Origin: DATKJY01 sp964540105
Lineage (GTDB): Bacteria; Zixibacteria; MSB-5A5; GN15; FEB-12
Reading direction: 5' to 3'
NCBI GenBank assembly: GCA_964540105.1
Contig: CAZILL010000001.1
Location: 806,001-870,000 of the forward strand
DNA: 64,000 nucleotides
A model generated the notes under the pieces. It did not search any database, was not told the DNA's origin, and was given only the letters and a program-made list of their open reading frames with translations. The position numbers and the translations under genes are program-made. Shown piece by piece: positions 35,876 to 44,185 of this stretch (positions within the stretch are counted from its first letter, which is position 1; every line of letters starts with the position of its first letter).

Positions 35876-36751
35876 ATGAATCTATTCAACAAAATGATGG
35901 CTCTGGATCGGCGGTGGATTTTCCTCTTATTGGCGCTGGTCTGCGTGGGCGCCTACGCCATGAAGTTCGACGTTCCTATTTTGGTCAACAGCGAAGTGAA
36001 ATCGATCCACAATTTTGTCGACACCCTCAAGCCGGGGCAGATTGTGTTCGTTGCGATTGATTACGATCCCTCAAGCCAGGCGGAACTTCACCCAATGACC
36101 TACGCTGTCATGGAGCACTGTTTCCGCAAGAAGTATCGCGTCATCGTCACCGCCCTATCGCAGAACGGTCCCGGCATGGCCGATCAGGCCATTCGGGATA
36201 TTACCGACTCGCTGAAGCTGGATCGAACCTACAACGGCGTGACCTACCCGGGGCGGACGATTACGCGCGGCGTTGACTATGTGTTCCTGGGCTATAAACC
36301 GTACCCGAACCTCATCATACTCGGGATGGGTCAGAACTTTCGAATTCCGTTCCCGACCGATTACTATGGCACACCTCTTGATTCTCTGCCCCTCATGAAA
36401 GGGGTCATAAACTACGATCAGGTGGCGTGTGTGGTAAGTCTGTGTGCCGGTAATATTGCCGACATGTGGATTTCCGACGGGCAGGGTCGTTATAACTTCA
36501 AATTGGCTTTTGGCCTGACAGGAGTTATGGGGGCCGACTATTATCCATATCTAAGCTCAGGTCAGGTCTTCGGCCTCATGGCGGGTCTATACGGGGCGGC
36601 CCAGTACGAAAAACTGGCGGACAATGCCGGCATGGCGCGTGACGGCATGCGCATCCAGTTGCTCGCTCACTGGCTGATCATTCTGTTTATTATCGTGGGC
36701 AATGTCGGCTATTTTGTCACCCGCGGCAGAAACAAGCAGGCCGGGAAGTAA
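35876..36751 (+). CDS. Cassette 3, protein C: membrane-anchored protein with conserved soluble domain
   Basis: A 291-residue paralogue of C with a single N-terminal helix (WIFLLLALVCVGAYAM), so the three copies have three, two and one such segments. ATG 35876 is the first start after B's stop. Soluble domain: IVFVAIDYDPSSQAELHPMT, GVDYVFLGYKPYPNLIILGM, FPTDYYGTPLDSLPLMKGV, and VFGLMAGLYGAAQYE in place of the GG..GAAEYE motif. Final helix LLAHWLIILFIIVGNVGYFV. The predicted orientation of the soluble part needs one or three helices, which makes copy 2 the odd one. Confidence 0.75.
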   Translation: MNLFNKMMALDRRWIFLLLALVCVGAYAMKFDVPILVNSEVKSIHNFVDTLKPGQIVFVAIDYDPSSQAELHPMTYAVMEHCFRKKYRVIVTALSQNGPGMADQAIRDITDSLKLDRTYNGVTYPGRTITRGVDYVFLGYKPYPNLIILGMGQNFRIPFPTDYYGTPLDSLPLMKGVINYDQVACVVSLCAGNIADMWISDGQGRYNFKLAFGLTGVMGADYYPYLSSGQVFGLMAGLYGAAQYEKLADNAGMARDGMRIQLLAHWLIILFIIVGNVGYFVTRGRNKQAGK

Positions 36752-36764
36752 GGAGAAGAAATCA

Positions 36765-37574
36765 ATGAGTTTTGAAACCTTTCTGTGGACGAGCTTTGGG
36801 GCGTTCCTGACGCTGGCAATATTCTCCTTTCTGTACAAGGATAACCCGATTTACAAGTTCGCCGAGCACCTGTTTGTCGGTGTCTCTGCCGGATACTTTG
36901 TAGTCATCTTGTGGCACAACGGCCTCAGCCCGAATCTCATTCAGCGATTGTCGGATGGCGATTGGTACCTGCTCTGGTTGAATTCTCTTCGACCCTGGTA
37001 TCTGATCCCGGGAATTCTCGGCGCTTTGATGTTCTCTCGTTTTTCGAAGAAGTGGGCGTGGGTGTCGCGATTCCCTATGGCCATTTACATCGGCATTGCC
37101 GCGGGCATTACGATACCTCTTGAAATGACCAACCGCGTGCTTAGGCAGTTAGTAGCAGCGATGACCCCGATCAACTGGGCGAACTTCCTCGGCAACGGTT
37201 ACCTCGACATCACCGCCGGCTTTTCCCAGCTGATTATTTTTGTCGGCTCAGTATCAGCGTTAGTGTACTTCTTCTTCTCCTTGCCGCATCGGGGGGCTAT
37301 CGGTGGTATGGCGAAGTTGGGGATCTGGACGCTCATGCTTGGCTTCGGAGCGACGTTCGGTTTTACCGTCATGAATCGCATTTCACTCTTTGCGAATCGC
37401 GTTCAGTATTTGTGGGTAAACTGGATGAAATCAGCGTTCAACGTGAACAACGCCAACCCTAACGCCGATGTCTGGTATCAGCTTGTCTTCTGGCTGGTCG
37501 TCCTGCTCTTTGTAAGCTATATTGCTCTTGAAATCGCCAGACACCTTGGACGCAAAGCGCAAACCGCTCAGTAG
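36765..37574 (+). CDS. Cassette 3, protein D: polytopic membrane protein
   Basis: A 269-residue paralogue of D, ATG 36765 with GGAG ten bases upstream. Shared motifs FSFLYKDNPIYKFAEHLFVG, GVSAGYFVV, SRFPMAIYIGIAAGI and GFGATFGFTVMNRISLFANR; the FSKEH motif is FSLPHRGAIGGMAKLGI here. It has an additional C-terminal helix (WYQLVFWLVVLLFVSYIAL) with basic tail not seen in copies 1 and 2. Last gene of the cluster; a strong terminator follows 20 bases later. Confidence 0.77.
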   Translation: MSFETFLWTSFGAFLTLAIFSFLYKDNPIYKFAEHLFVGVSAGYFVVILWHNGLSPNLIQRLSDGDWYLLWLNSLRPWYLIPGILGALMFSRFSKKWAWVSRFPMAIYIGIAAGITIPLEMTNRVLRQLVAAMTPINWANFLGNGYLDITAGFSQLIIFVGSVSALVYFFFSLPHRGAIGGMAKLGIWTLMLGFGATFGFTVMNRISLFANRVQYLWVNWMKSAFNVNNANPNADVWYQLVFWLVVLLFVSYIALEIARHLGRKAQTAQ

Positions 37575-37594
37575 AAGCGACAGAATACTGCTTG

Positions 37595-37632
37595 AAAGTC
37601 CTGAGCCTGCGAAGGTTCGGGACTTTTTTTTC
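37595..37632 (+). terminator. Strong intrinsic terminator of the A-B-C-D cluster
   Basis: Twelve-pair stem AAGTCCTGAGCC / GGTTCGGGACTT with two G-T pairs, six-base loop, followed by a nine-base T run. Confidence 0.9.
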
Positions 37633-37877
37633 AGCTGGTTGTTGTCCGCTTGCGTACAAGAGGTAACTGAGTATGAGAATTCGTGTGAAGAACGTGGCAC
37701 AAGGTTCGGATCTCTGCTGTAATTCTATATGATTGAATAGGTTGACTCGCCACTGTCGAATCAATGAAAGCCGTTATGTGTCATACAGTTACAAGCCGTT
37801 CGTATTATCCTTGAGGTTAACCTGCTCAAAAGAAACCAGTTAGAGGAGAGAATTATCGAAGAAACGAAAGAAAGTAC

Positions 37878-37906
37878 TTGACAGACAGGCAATCTTTTCC
37901 TAACCT
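37878..37906 (+). promoter_or_regulatory. Candidate sigma-70-type promoter
   Basis: TTGACA (37878-37883), 17-base spacer, TAACCT (37901-37906), about 80 bases before the small basic protein gene. Confidence 0.55.
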
Positions 37907-37988
37907 GACTCCGGTGTGAGGAACCAACACTGTTGCGCATCGTCGAAATGGGTAGCAACTTTTTAACACAGGGAAAGTGAGGTGGGTA

Positions 37989-38336
37989 ATGGCTCGGACT
38001 GAGAAGAAAAACCCAGCCAGAACCAACACCGAGTCAGCCGCACGAGCGGAGAATCAAAGCAACTCCACTTCGAGGCTTTCGACGGCCGAGGCGCGCCGCG
38101 AATACCAGAGGCATTATTACCAAATGCACAAGGAAAAAGCCAAGGAATATCAGCGGCAGTATAACCTGACGCACAAAAAGAAGATCCGAGGCGGTCGTGG
38201 CAAGTCATCGCTGAGCGCGTCGAGAGAGGTTGTGCGAAGCACTTTCAATACGGCAGACATTATGCACTCGCCAGTTGAGAAGACGCTTCGGATTCTTGAG
38301 AAGATTATTCGAGGGGAACGTCTCTTTACGATGTAG
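37989..38336 (+). CDS. Small basic protein with YQR..Y...HK repeats
   Basis: A 115-residue, strongly basic protein, ATG 37989 with GAGGTG before it. The centre has two copies of a short motif, REYQRHYYQMHKEKAKEY and YQRQYNLTHKKK, of a kind seen in small phage or nucleic-acid-binding proteins. N-terminal part is polar and probably disordered. The C-terminus (VEKTLRILEKIIRGERL) could form a helix. It has its own promoter and terminator, so it is a separate unit. No family recognised; DNA or RNA binding is a guess from charge. Confidence 0.65.
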   Translation: MARTEKKNPARTNTESAARAENQSNSTSRLSTAEARREYQRHYYQMHKEKAKEYQRQYNLTHKKKIRGGRGKSSLSASREVVRSTFNTADIMHSPVEKTLRILEKIIRGERLFTM

Positions 38337-38360
38337 GACGTTTCTACGCCGGCTGTGAAG

Positions 38361-38395
38361 GGCGATCGGGGACATATGCTTCCCGGTCGCCTTTT
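38361..38395 (+). terminator. Intrinsic terminator
   Basis: GGCGATCGGG pairs with CCCGGTCGCC (one T-G pair) around a ten-base loop, then TTTT. It ends the small basic protein gene. Confidence 0.7.
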
Positions 38396-38465
38396 AAGTT
38401 GCACTGAGAAGCTTGGTGTGATACATTCTGCGCATAAAGATCGGGAATAGTTCGAAGGAGATAAT

Positions 38466-41246
38466 ATGGCAGGTAAGAAGGTCACTACGCCGAAGAAATC
38501 TACTCCACCTAAAGGGACTGCAAAGACTACGTCCCACAAAGCTAAACCGTTGGCGCACAAGTCGACTTCCGGAGATAAGCACTACTACTTCTTCGGGGGA
38601 GGGAAAGCTGACGGCACGGCCGCGATGAAGGATTTGCTTGGCGGAAAGGGTGCCAATCTGGCAGAAATGACTAATGCCGGAATACCTGTTCCTCCGGGAT
38701 TCACGATTACCACCGACGTCTGCAGAATCTACTACGAAAACGGCATGGAAGTTCCCAAGCCGATCGATAGAGAACTTGAAAAACACATGACCATGCTCGA
38801 ACAATCGTCGGGAAAGAAGTTCGGGGATCCGGCCGATCCGCTCTTGGTGTCGGTCCGCTCGGGTTCCAAGTTCTCGATGCCGGGCATGATGGACACAATC
38901 CTGAATCTGGGTCTGAACGAGGAGTCTGTCGAAGGGATCGCGAAACGAAGCGGCAATCAGCGCTTTGCGCTGGACAATTATCGTCGTTTTATCTCCATGT
39001 TTGGCAACGTGGTACTCGGGATCGACAAGGAGCAGTTCGAGGAAGTCATTACTGAAAAGAAGCACGAGCGCCGCATCAAACAGGATAGTTCGCTGCAACC
39101 CAACGACCTCAAGGAGATCGTCAAGAAGTTCAAGCAGATTGTTAAGCGCAAGTCAGGTGAAGCATTCCCCGACGATCCTTTCACTCAACTTCGCATGGCC
39201 CGCGATGCTGTTTTTCGCAGCTGGAATAATCCGCGTGCGATATCGTATCGCCGCCTCAATAATATCCCGTCCGATCTTGGCACCGCGGTCAATATCCAGG
39301 CTATGGTCTTTGGCAACATGGGGAACAGCTCCGCCACCGGCGTAGGCTTCACCCGCAATCCATCTACCGGCGCAAAGGAGTTCTTTGGGGAGTATCTGGT
39401 AAACGCTCAGGGGGAAGATGTTGTGGCCGGGATTCGCACGCCGCAGCCCATCAGCGAGCTTGCCAATGACATGCCGGACATCTACAAGCAGCTCAAGGAG
39501 ATCACGACCCGACTTGAGAAGCATTACCGAGATATCCAGGATTTCGAATTCACGATCCAGGAACACAAGCTCTACATGCTGCAGACTCGCAACGGCAAGC
39601 GGACGGTGCAAGCGGCAATCAAGATCGCCGTCGACATGGCGAAGGAAAAATTGATCACGAAGGAAGAAGCGATCTTGCGTATCGATCCGGTCGGAATCGA
39701 TCAGCTTCTTCATCCCCGCATTGACCCGAAAGCGAAGTTCGATGTCATCGCCAAAGGGCTGGCGGCCTCACCCGGCGCCGCTTGCGGAAAGATCTACTTC
39801 ACCGCTGAAGACATCGTCAAACATGGCGCCAAGGAAGCTTCCATTCTCGTGCGCGAAGAGACGAACCCCGACGATATCGAGGGGATGAATGTCGCCGTCG
39901 GGATTCTCACCGCCCGCGGCGGGATGACCTCGCACGCGGCGGTCGTCGCACGCGGTATGGGGAAGTGTTGTGTGTCGGGGGCCGATCAGGTTCGGGTCAA
40001 TCTAAGCAAGAAGCAATTCTCGGTCGGCAAGTTGACTATCAAAGAGGGTGAAGTCATCACCCTCAACGGCTCTACTGGCGAGATCATCCTCGGCACGGTC
40101 GCGACGATCGAGCCGGAATTGTCAGGAGAATTCTCCGAGTTGATGAAATGGGCCGACGAATACCGACACCTCAAAGTTCGCGCCAATGCCGATATCCCCC
40201 GCGACGCCGAACAGGCGATCAAGTTCGGAGCGGAAGGAATCGGACTTTGTCGAACAGAGCATATGTTCTTCGCCGAGGATCGAATCCCGATTGTTCAGGA
40301 GATGATCCTGGCTGATTCTCCCGAAGCGCGTCAGGTCGCGCTTGAGAAGCTTCTGCCATACCAGAAGAAGGACTTCAAAGGACTGTTCACGACCATGCAG
40401 GGATTGCCCGTGACCATCCGCACGCTCGACCCGCCGCTTCATGAATTCCTCCCCAAGAAGGAAGATGTCGAGGCCAAAGTGAAAGCTCTCGATCCCAAGG
40501 GAGATGATTACGAGGAGCAGCTTGAGGCGCTTCAAAAGACCCTCAAGAGGATTGATGAACTTACCGAACTGAACCCGATGCTTGGACATCGCGGCTGTCG
40601 CCTGGGGATAGTCTATCCGGAAATTACCGAAATGCAGGTGCGGGCGATCATTGAGGCTGCCTGCGATGTACATAAGCACAAGATTCCTGTTCTTCCTGAG
40701 ATCATGATTCCGCTGGTCGGGCATGTCAATGAGTTTAAGAATCAGAAGGAATTGGTGCTTCGCATTGCCAATGAAGTGATGACCCGACACAAGGTCAAAG
40801 ACCTGACCTTTCTTGTCGGGACGATGATCGAGATTCCTCGCGCGGCGCTCACCGCTGACGCCATCGCTGAGGAAGCCCAGTTCTTCAGTTTCGGCACTAA
40901 CGATCTTACCCAGATGGCTATGGGCTTCTCACGCGACGACGCTGGCAAATTCCTCAGCTATTATCAGCAGCACGGGATCCTGCCAGGGGATCCGTTTGTT
41001 TCGATCGATCGCGATGGCGTTGGACAGTTGGTGAAAATGGCTAAGGAAAAGGGGCGTTCGGCGCGCCCGGACCTCAAGATCGGAATCTGCGGCGAGCATG
41101 GAGGCGACCCCGACTCCATCGAGTTTTGTCACCTGATCGGACTCGATTACGTTTCCTGTTCACCGTATCGCGTCCCGATTGCGCGTCTCGCCGCGGCACA
41201 GGCAGCCATCCGCCACGGAAACGAAAGCGCCGGAAAGAAGAAGTAG
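38466..41246 (+). CDS. ppdK: Pyruvate, phosphate dikinase
   Basis: A 926-residue enzyme that interconverts pyruvate, ATP and phosphate with PEP, AMP and pyrophosphate. The first 37 residues are a lysine/threonine-rich tail (KKVTTPKKSTPPKGTAKT) not usual in the family. Then come the nucleotide-binding domain (FGGGKADGTAAMKDLLGGKG; SGSKFSMPGMMDTILNLG), the phosphohistidine domain with GGMTSHAAVVARGMG (H490), and the PEP/pyruvate barrel ending GICGEHGGDPDSIEFC and YVSCSPYRVPIARLAAAQA. ATG 38466 has GAAGGAG before it. With the next gene it suggests pyrophosphate-linked and fermentative energy metabolism. Confidence 0.96.
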   Translation: MAGKKVTTPKKSTPPKGTAKTTSHKAKPLAHKSTSGDKHYYFFGGGKADGTAAMKDLLGGKGANLAEMTNAGIPVPPGFTITTDVCRIYYENGMEVPKPIDRELEKHMTMLEQSSGKKFGDPADPLLVSVRSGSKFSMPGMMDTILNLGLNEESVEGIAKRSGNQRFALDNYRRFISMFGNVVLGIDKEQFEEVITEKKHERRIKQDSSLQPNDLKEIVKKFKQIVKRKSGEAFPDDPFTQLRMARDAVFRSWNNPRAISYRRLNNIPSDLGTAVNIQAMVFGNMGNSSATGVGFTRNPSTGAKEFFGEYLVNAQGEDVVAGIRTPQPISELANDMPDIYKQLKEITTRLEKHYRDIQDFEFTIQEHKLYMLQTRNGKRTVQAAIKIAVDMAKEKLITKEEAILRIDPVGIDQLLHPRIDPKAKFDVIAKGLAASPGAACGKIYFTAEDIVKHGAKEASILVREETNPDDIEGMNVAVGILTARGGMTSHAAVVARGMGKCCVSGADQVRVNLSKKQFSVGKLTIKEGEVITLNGSTGEIILGTVATIEPELSGEFSELMKWADEYRHLKVRANADIPRDAEQAIKFGAEGIGLCRTEHMFFAEDRIPIVQEMILADSPEARQVALEKLLPYQKKDFKGLFTTMQGLPVTIRTLDPPLHEFLPKKEDVEAKVKALDPKGDDYEEQLEALQKTLKRIDELTELNPMLGHRGCRLGIVYPEITEMQVRAIIEAACDVHKHKIPVLPEIMIPLVGHVNEFKNQKELVLRIANEVMTRHKVKDLTFLVGTMIEIPRAALTADAIAEEAQFFSFGTNDLTQMAMGFSRDDAGKFLSYYQQHGILPGDPFVSIDRDGVGQLVKMAKEKGRSARPDLKIGICGEHGGDPDSIEFCHLIGLDYVSCSPYRVPIARLAAAQAAIRHGNESAGKKK

Positions 41247-41531
41247 ATTCCTAATCCTATGGGAGCGATGGAATGAATATCCTTTGCTCCCTTTGAGGAG
41301 CCGTGGGGAATACCTGCTTCTTGCAGGGCAGGATTCTGCGTCTGCGATCTTTTGTTCATCTTTCAAACCTTCTGCCCACCAAGAACTTTCCCTTGACATT
41401 TGTTAGGGAATGGGTTCATTCCTGTATGAGTTGGTCGATATCACAGTTATACAGAAGTGAGGTTGAAGTCCATTTTTATTCACCAATGTGCTTGCCATTA
41501 TTCAGTGTAACTAATTCTGGGATAAAATATT

Positions 41532-43640
41532 ATGAGACATGAGCTGGATTATATCTTTCGGCCTGCTTCGATCGCAGTGATCGGAGCCTCCACTCGCAAG
41601 GGAACCATAGGTCGTGAAACTCTTCACAATATTATCTCGGCAGAGTTCAACGGTAAGGTGTTTCCTGTCAACCCCAAAGCGCACGTCATTCATTCCATCA
41701 AGGCCTACTCGACCATTCTCGATGTTCCCGATGCCGTTGACCTTGCCATCGTGATTGTCCCCAAACTGGCCGTCAAAGAAGTTGTGAGGCAATGCGGGGA
41801 GAAAGGGGTCAAAGGAGTGGTTGTGATCTCGGCAGGATTCTCCGAAACGGGTCCCGCTGGCAAAGCGGCCGAAATGGATGTTCTGGAAATTTGTCACCAA
41901 TATGGCATGCGGATGATTGGCCCAAACTGTTTCGGTGTAGTCTGCACTGACCCCGAGATCAACCTCAACGGCACTTTTGGAAAGACCTACCCTACTATCG
42001 GTAAGGTTGGATTCATTACGCAGTCAGGTGCAATGGGGGAAGCGATCATGAATCAGGCCAAAGAGCTGGGGATCGGTTTTTCGCTCGTCGCCTCGATTGG
42101 GAACAAGGCCGATATCTCGGTGAATGATATTCTCAACTACCTCAAAGACGACCCTCGTACCGACATTATTCTCCTCTATGTTGAGAACTTCGGCAACCCG
42201 CGTCACTTCACACCGATCGCCCGCGCCGTGTCGCGCCTCAAACCGATTGTCGCAGTCAAGTCGGGCCGCACCAAGCTCGGCGCCAAGGCGGCTTCCTCGC
42301 ATACTGGTGCGCTGGCGGATCTCGATGTTGGCGTCGATGCCCTCTTCGAGCAGACCGGCGTCATGAGGGTCGACACCGTTGAGGAGCTATTCGACGTGGC
42401 GTCGGCTCTATCATCTCAGCCAGTTATCAAGGGGAATCGTGTTGTTGTCGTGACGAACGCCGGTGGGCCGGGTATTCTTGCTACCGATGCCCTGATCAAC
42501 AACGGCATGGATATGCCGCCCCTCTCTCCAAAGATTGTGAAAGATCTCAAGAAGTTCAGTAATGCGAACGCTTCGTTTTCCAACCCGATGGATATGGTGG
42601 CAGGGGCTGCCGCCCGCGAGTTCAAGTTGACGCTTGATGTTATCAAGAAGGACAAACGCTACGATGCCATTATTCCGATCTTCGTTCCGCCGGTCACGAT
42701 AGACCAGCTGGCGGTCGCGGAGAGCATCTATACCGCGCTCGAAGGGACAGACAAGACCGTGCTCGCCTGTTTCATGGGGGCGGGGGAGGGGTCCGAGGGG
42801 ATTGACTACCTGAAGTCCCATAACATACCGGTCTACATTTTCCCCGAGGCCATCGCCAAAACGCTGGCCACCACCTGGGGTTACCGCCAGTGGTTACGCA
42901 AACCAGAGGGAAAACTCAAGACCTTTCGGGTCGACGCAAACAAAGTGCAGACGATCCTCGACCGCTCCCTGAACGGCCAGGACGGTTCGATCGTCGGCGA
43001 GGATGCAATAGAAATCCTCTCGGCGTATGGTATTCAGACCGCCATGTATCGATTCGCCTACAGTATCAAGGAGGCAGTTCACACGGCCTCCGAAGTAGGG
43101 TATCCGGTCGTCATGAAGATCAACACTCCTCCCATCCTTCACAAGACCGAGGTCGGGGGCGTGATGGTCGATATCCGCTCTGACAAGGAAATCCGCACTG
43201 CCTATCAGGAACTGGAGCGACGTGTCGGCAAGCTCAAGAAGGGGGAGCAGTTCTCTGTGGCAATCCAGAAGATGATTGATGGCGGCGTCGAGACCGTTAT
43301 CGGCATGACCACTATGCCGTCGTTCGGCCCCCTCATCATGTTCGGCCTCGGCGGGATTTACGTTGAGATCATGAAAGATGTCGCGTTCAGAATTCATCCG
43401 GTGACCGACGAAGGGGCGAGGGAGATGATCAAATCGCTGCGATCGTACCCGCTTCTGACCGGGTTCCGGGGAGCGCCGCCGGTCGACATTGACACAATCG
43501 AGGAGACCCTCCTGCGTGTCTCGCAACTTGTGAGGGACTTTGACTGTTTCTCGGAGATCGACATCAATCCGTTCATCGCCTCGCCGGACAAAGGTATGTG
43601 CAAAGCGGTTGACGCGCGGTTTATCGTGAAGAATAAATAG
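41532..43640 (+). CDS. Acetate-CoA ligase (ADP-forming), fused alpha and beta subunits
   Basis: A 702-residue enzyme that makes ATP from acyl-CoA with ADP and phosphate. CoA-binding part (1-130; SIAVIGASTRKGTIG), succinyl-CoA-synthetase-like part with GPNCFG and the phosphohistidine H257 in SSHTGALA, then a C-terminal ATP-grasp beta part from about 480 (YPVVMKINTPPILHKTEVGG; FGPLIMFGLGGIYVE). This ADP-forming type is common in archaea and anaerobic bacteria that ferment peptides or sugars. A TTGACA box at 41393-41398 may belong to its promoter. It is monocistronic. Confidence 0.94.
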   Translation: MRHELDYIFRPASIAVIGASTRKGTIGRETLHNIISAEFNGKVFPVNPKAHVIHSIKAYSTILDVPDAVDLAIVIVPKLAVKEVVRQCGEKGVKGVVVISAGFSETGPAGKAAEMDVLEICHQYGMRMIGPNCFGVVCTDPEINLNGTFGKTYPTIGKVGFITQSGAMGEAIMNQAKELGIGFSLVASIGNKADISVNDILNYLKDDPRTDIILLYVENFGNPRHFTPIARAVSRLKPIVAVKSGRTKLGAKAASSHTGALADLDVGVDALFEQTGVMRVDTVEELFDVASALSSQPVIKGNRVVVVTNAGGPGILATDALINNGMDMPPLSPKIVKDLKKFSNANASFSNPMDMVAGAAAREFKLTLDVIKKDKRYDAIIPIFVPPVTIDQLAVAESIYTALEGTDKTVLACFMGAGEGSEGIDYLKSHNIPVYIFPEAIAKTLATTWGYRQWLRKPEGKLKTFRVDANKVQTILDRSLNGQDGSIVGEDAIEILSAYGIQTAMYRFAYSIKEAVHTASEVGYPVVMKINTPPILHKTEVGGVMVDIRSDKEIRTAYQELERRVGKLKKGEQFSVAIQKMIDGGVETVIGMTTMPSFGPLIMFGLGGIYVEIMKDVAFRIHPVTDEGAREMIKSLRSYPLLTGFRGAPPVDIDTIEETLLRVSQLVRDFDCFSEIDINPFIASPDKGMCKAVDARFIVKNK

Positions 43641-43654
43641 TGTCTACTATTGAC

Positions 43655-43683
43655 TTGAGAAACCGAACCCACGCCGCTATCTT
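43655..43683 (+). promoter_or_regulatory. Candidate sigma-70-type promoter
   Basis: TTGAGA (43655-43660), 17-base spacer, TATCTT (43678-43683), about 55 bases before the DUF3566 protein gene. Confidence 0.45.
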
Positions 43684-43738
43684 AGCGGCAGTGAGTTCTG
43701 GGTCGGAAAGTCAATCCTGAAGAGCAGGGCAGGTGTGC

Positions 43739-44167
43739 ATGCGCTATGAGTTGAAATCGATCGGTCTTTGGCCCTTTATCAAGATATCATTCTTTGCGAA
43801 TCTCATCTTAGGCTTTGTTGTAGGTCTTCTGTATGCCCTCTTCTTCAGCTTTATCGTCGCGGTGCTGACCAAGCTCCCCGGCTTTCAAGCACCCGGACTG
43901 GATACGGACGAAATCTCTCTCGGTGTCTTGGTCATATTCATGCCGATTATGTTTGCCATTCTTGGTGCATTCTTCAACACCATTCTGGGGGCTGGATTCA
44001 TTCTGGTCTACAACGCCCTGGCACGGATGCTGGGCGGCCTTGAACTCGATTTGGCTCCAATGCAGTCAACGCCATACTCAGCCGTCATGTCATCGACCCC
44101 GAGCGCAATGAGCGCGCCGCCGTTCGGTCCCGGAAACCCGACCTCCAACCCCGATAATCCTTCGTAA
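43739..44167 (+). CDS. DUF3566-like two-helix membrane protein
   Basis: A 142-residue protein, ATG 43739 (GTG 43733 possible). A short start YELKSIGLWPFIKISF is followed by two membrane helices (ANLILGFVVGLLYALFFSFI and LVIFMPIMFAILGAFFNTIL) and by a proline/serine-rich cytoplasmic tail. This layout matches DUF3566 transmembrane proteins, known in other phyla for no firm role. It precedes gltX by 18 bases and probably shares its transcript. Confidence 0.75.
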   Translation: MRYELKSIGLWPFIKISFFANLILGFVVGLLYALFFSFIVAVLTKLPGFQAPGLDTDEISLGVLVIFMPIMFAILGAFFNTILGAGFILVYNALARMLGGLELDLAPMQSTPYSAVMSSTPSAMSAPPFGPGNPTSNPDNPS

Positions 44168-44185
44168 CTTCCGGCGTTGACTTGT

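Larger units (their letters stand above)
37575..37988. other. Intergenic region with terminator and promoter
   Basis: About 410 bases. It holds the terminator of the cassette cluster (37595-37632) and a good promoter for the next gene (37878-37906). Between them, 37640-37870, I see nothing with recognisable structure; weak minus-strand open frames there look random. Confidence 0.6.

Noticed and set aside
26375..37574. Reading the threefold repeat as an assembly artefact
   Set aside because: The copies differ in length and in many residues, with copy-specific insertions, so they are old paralogues and not repeated reads.
26375..37574. Idea that the cluster is an exosortase or type IV pilus locus
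   Set aside because: No exosortase catalytic motif, prepilin, secretion ATPase or Walker motif was seen in any of the twelve proteins.
41247..41300. Terminator after ppdK (GGGAGC ... GCTCCC)
   Set aside because: The stem is only six pairs with a 19-base loop and lacks a T run.
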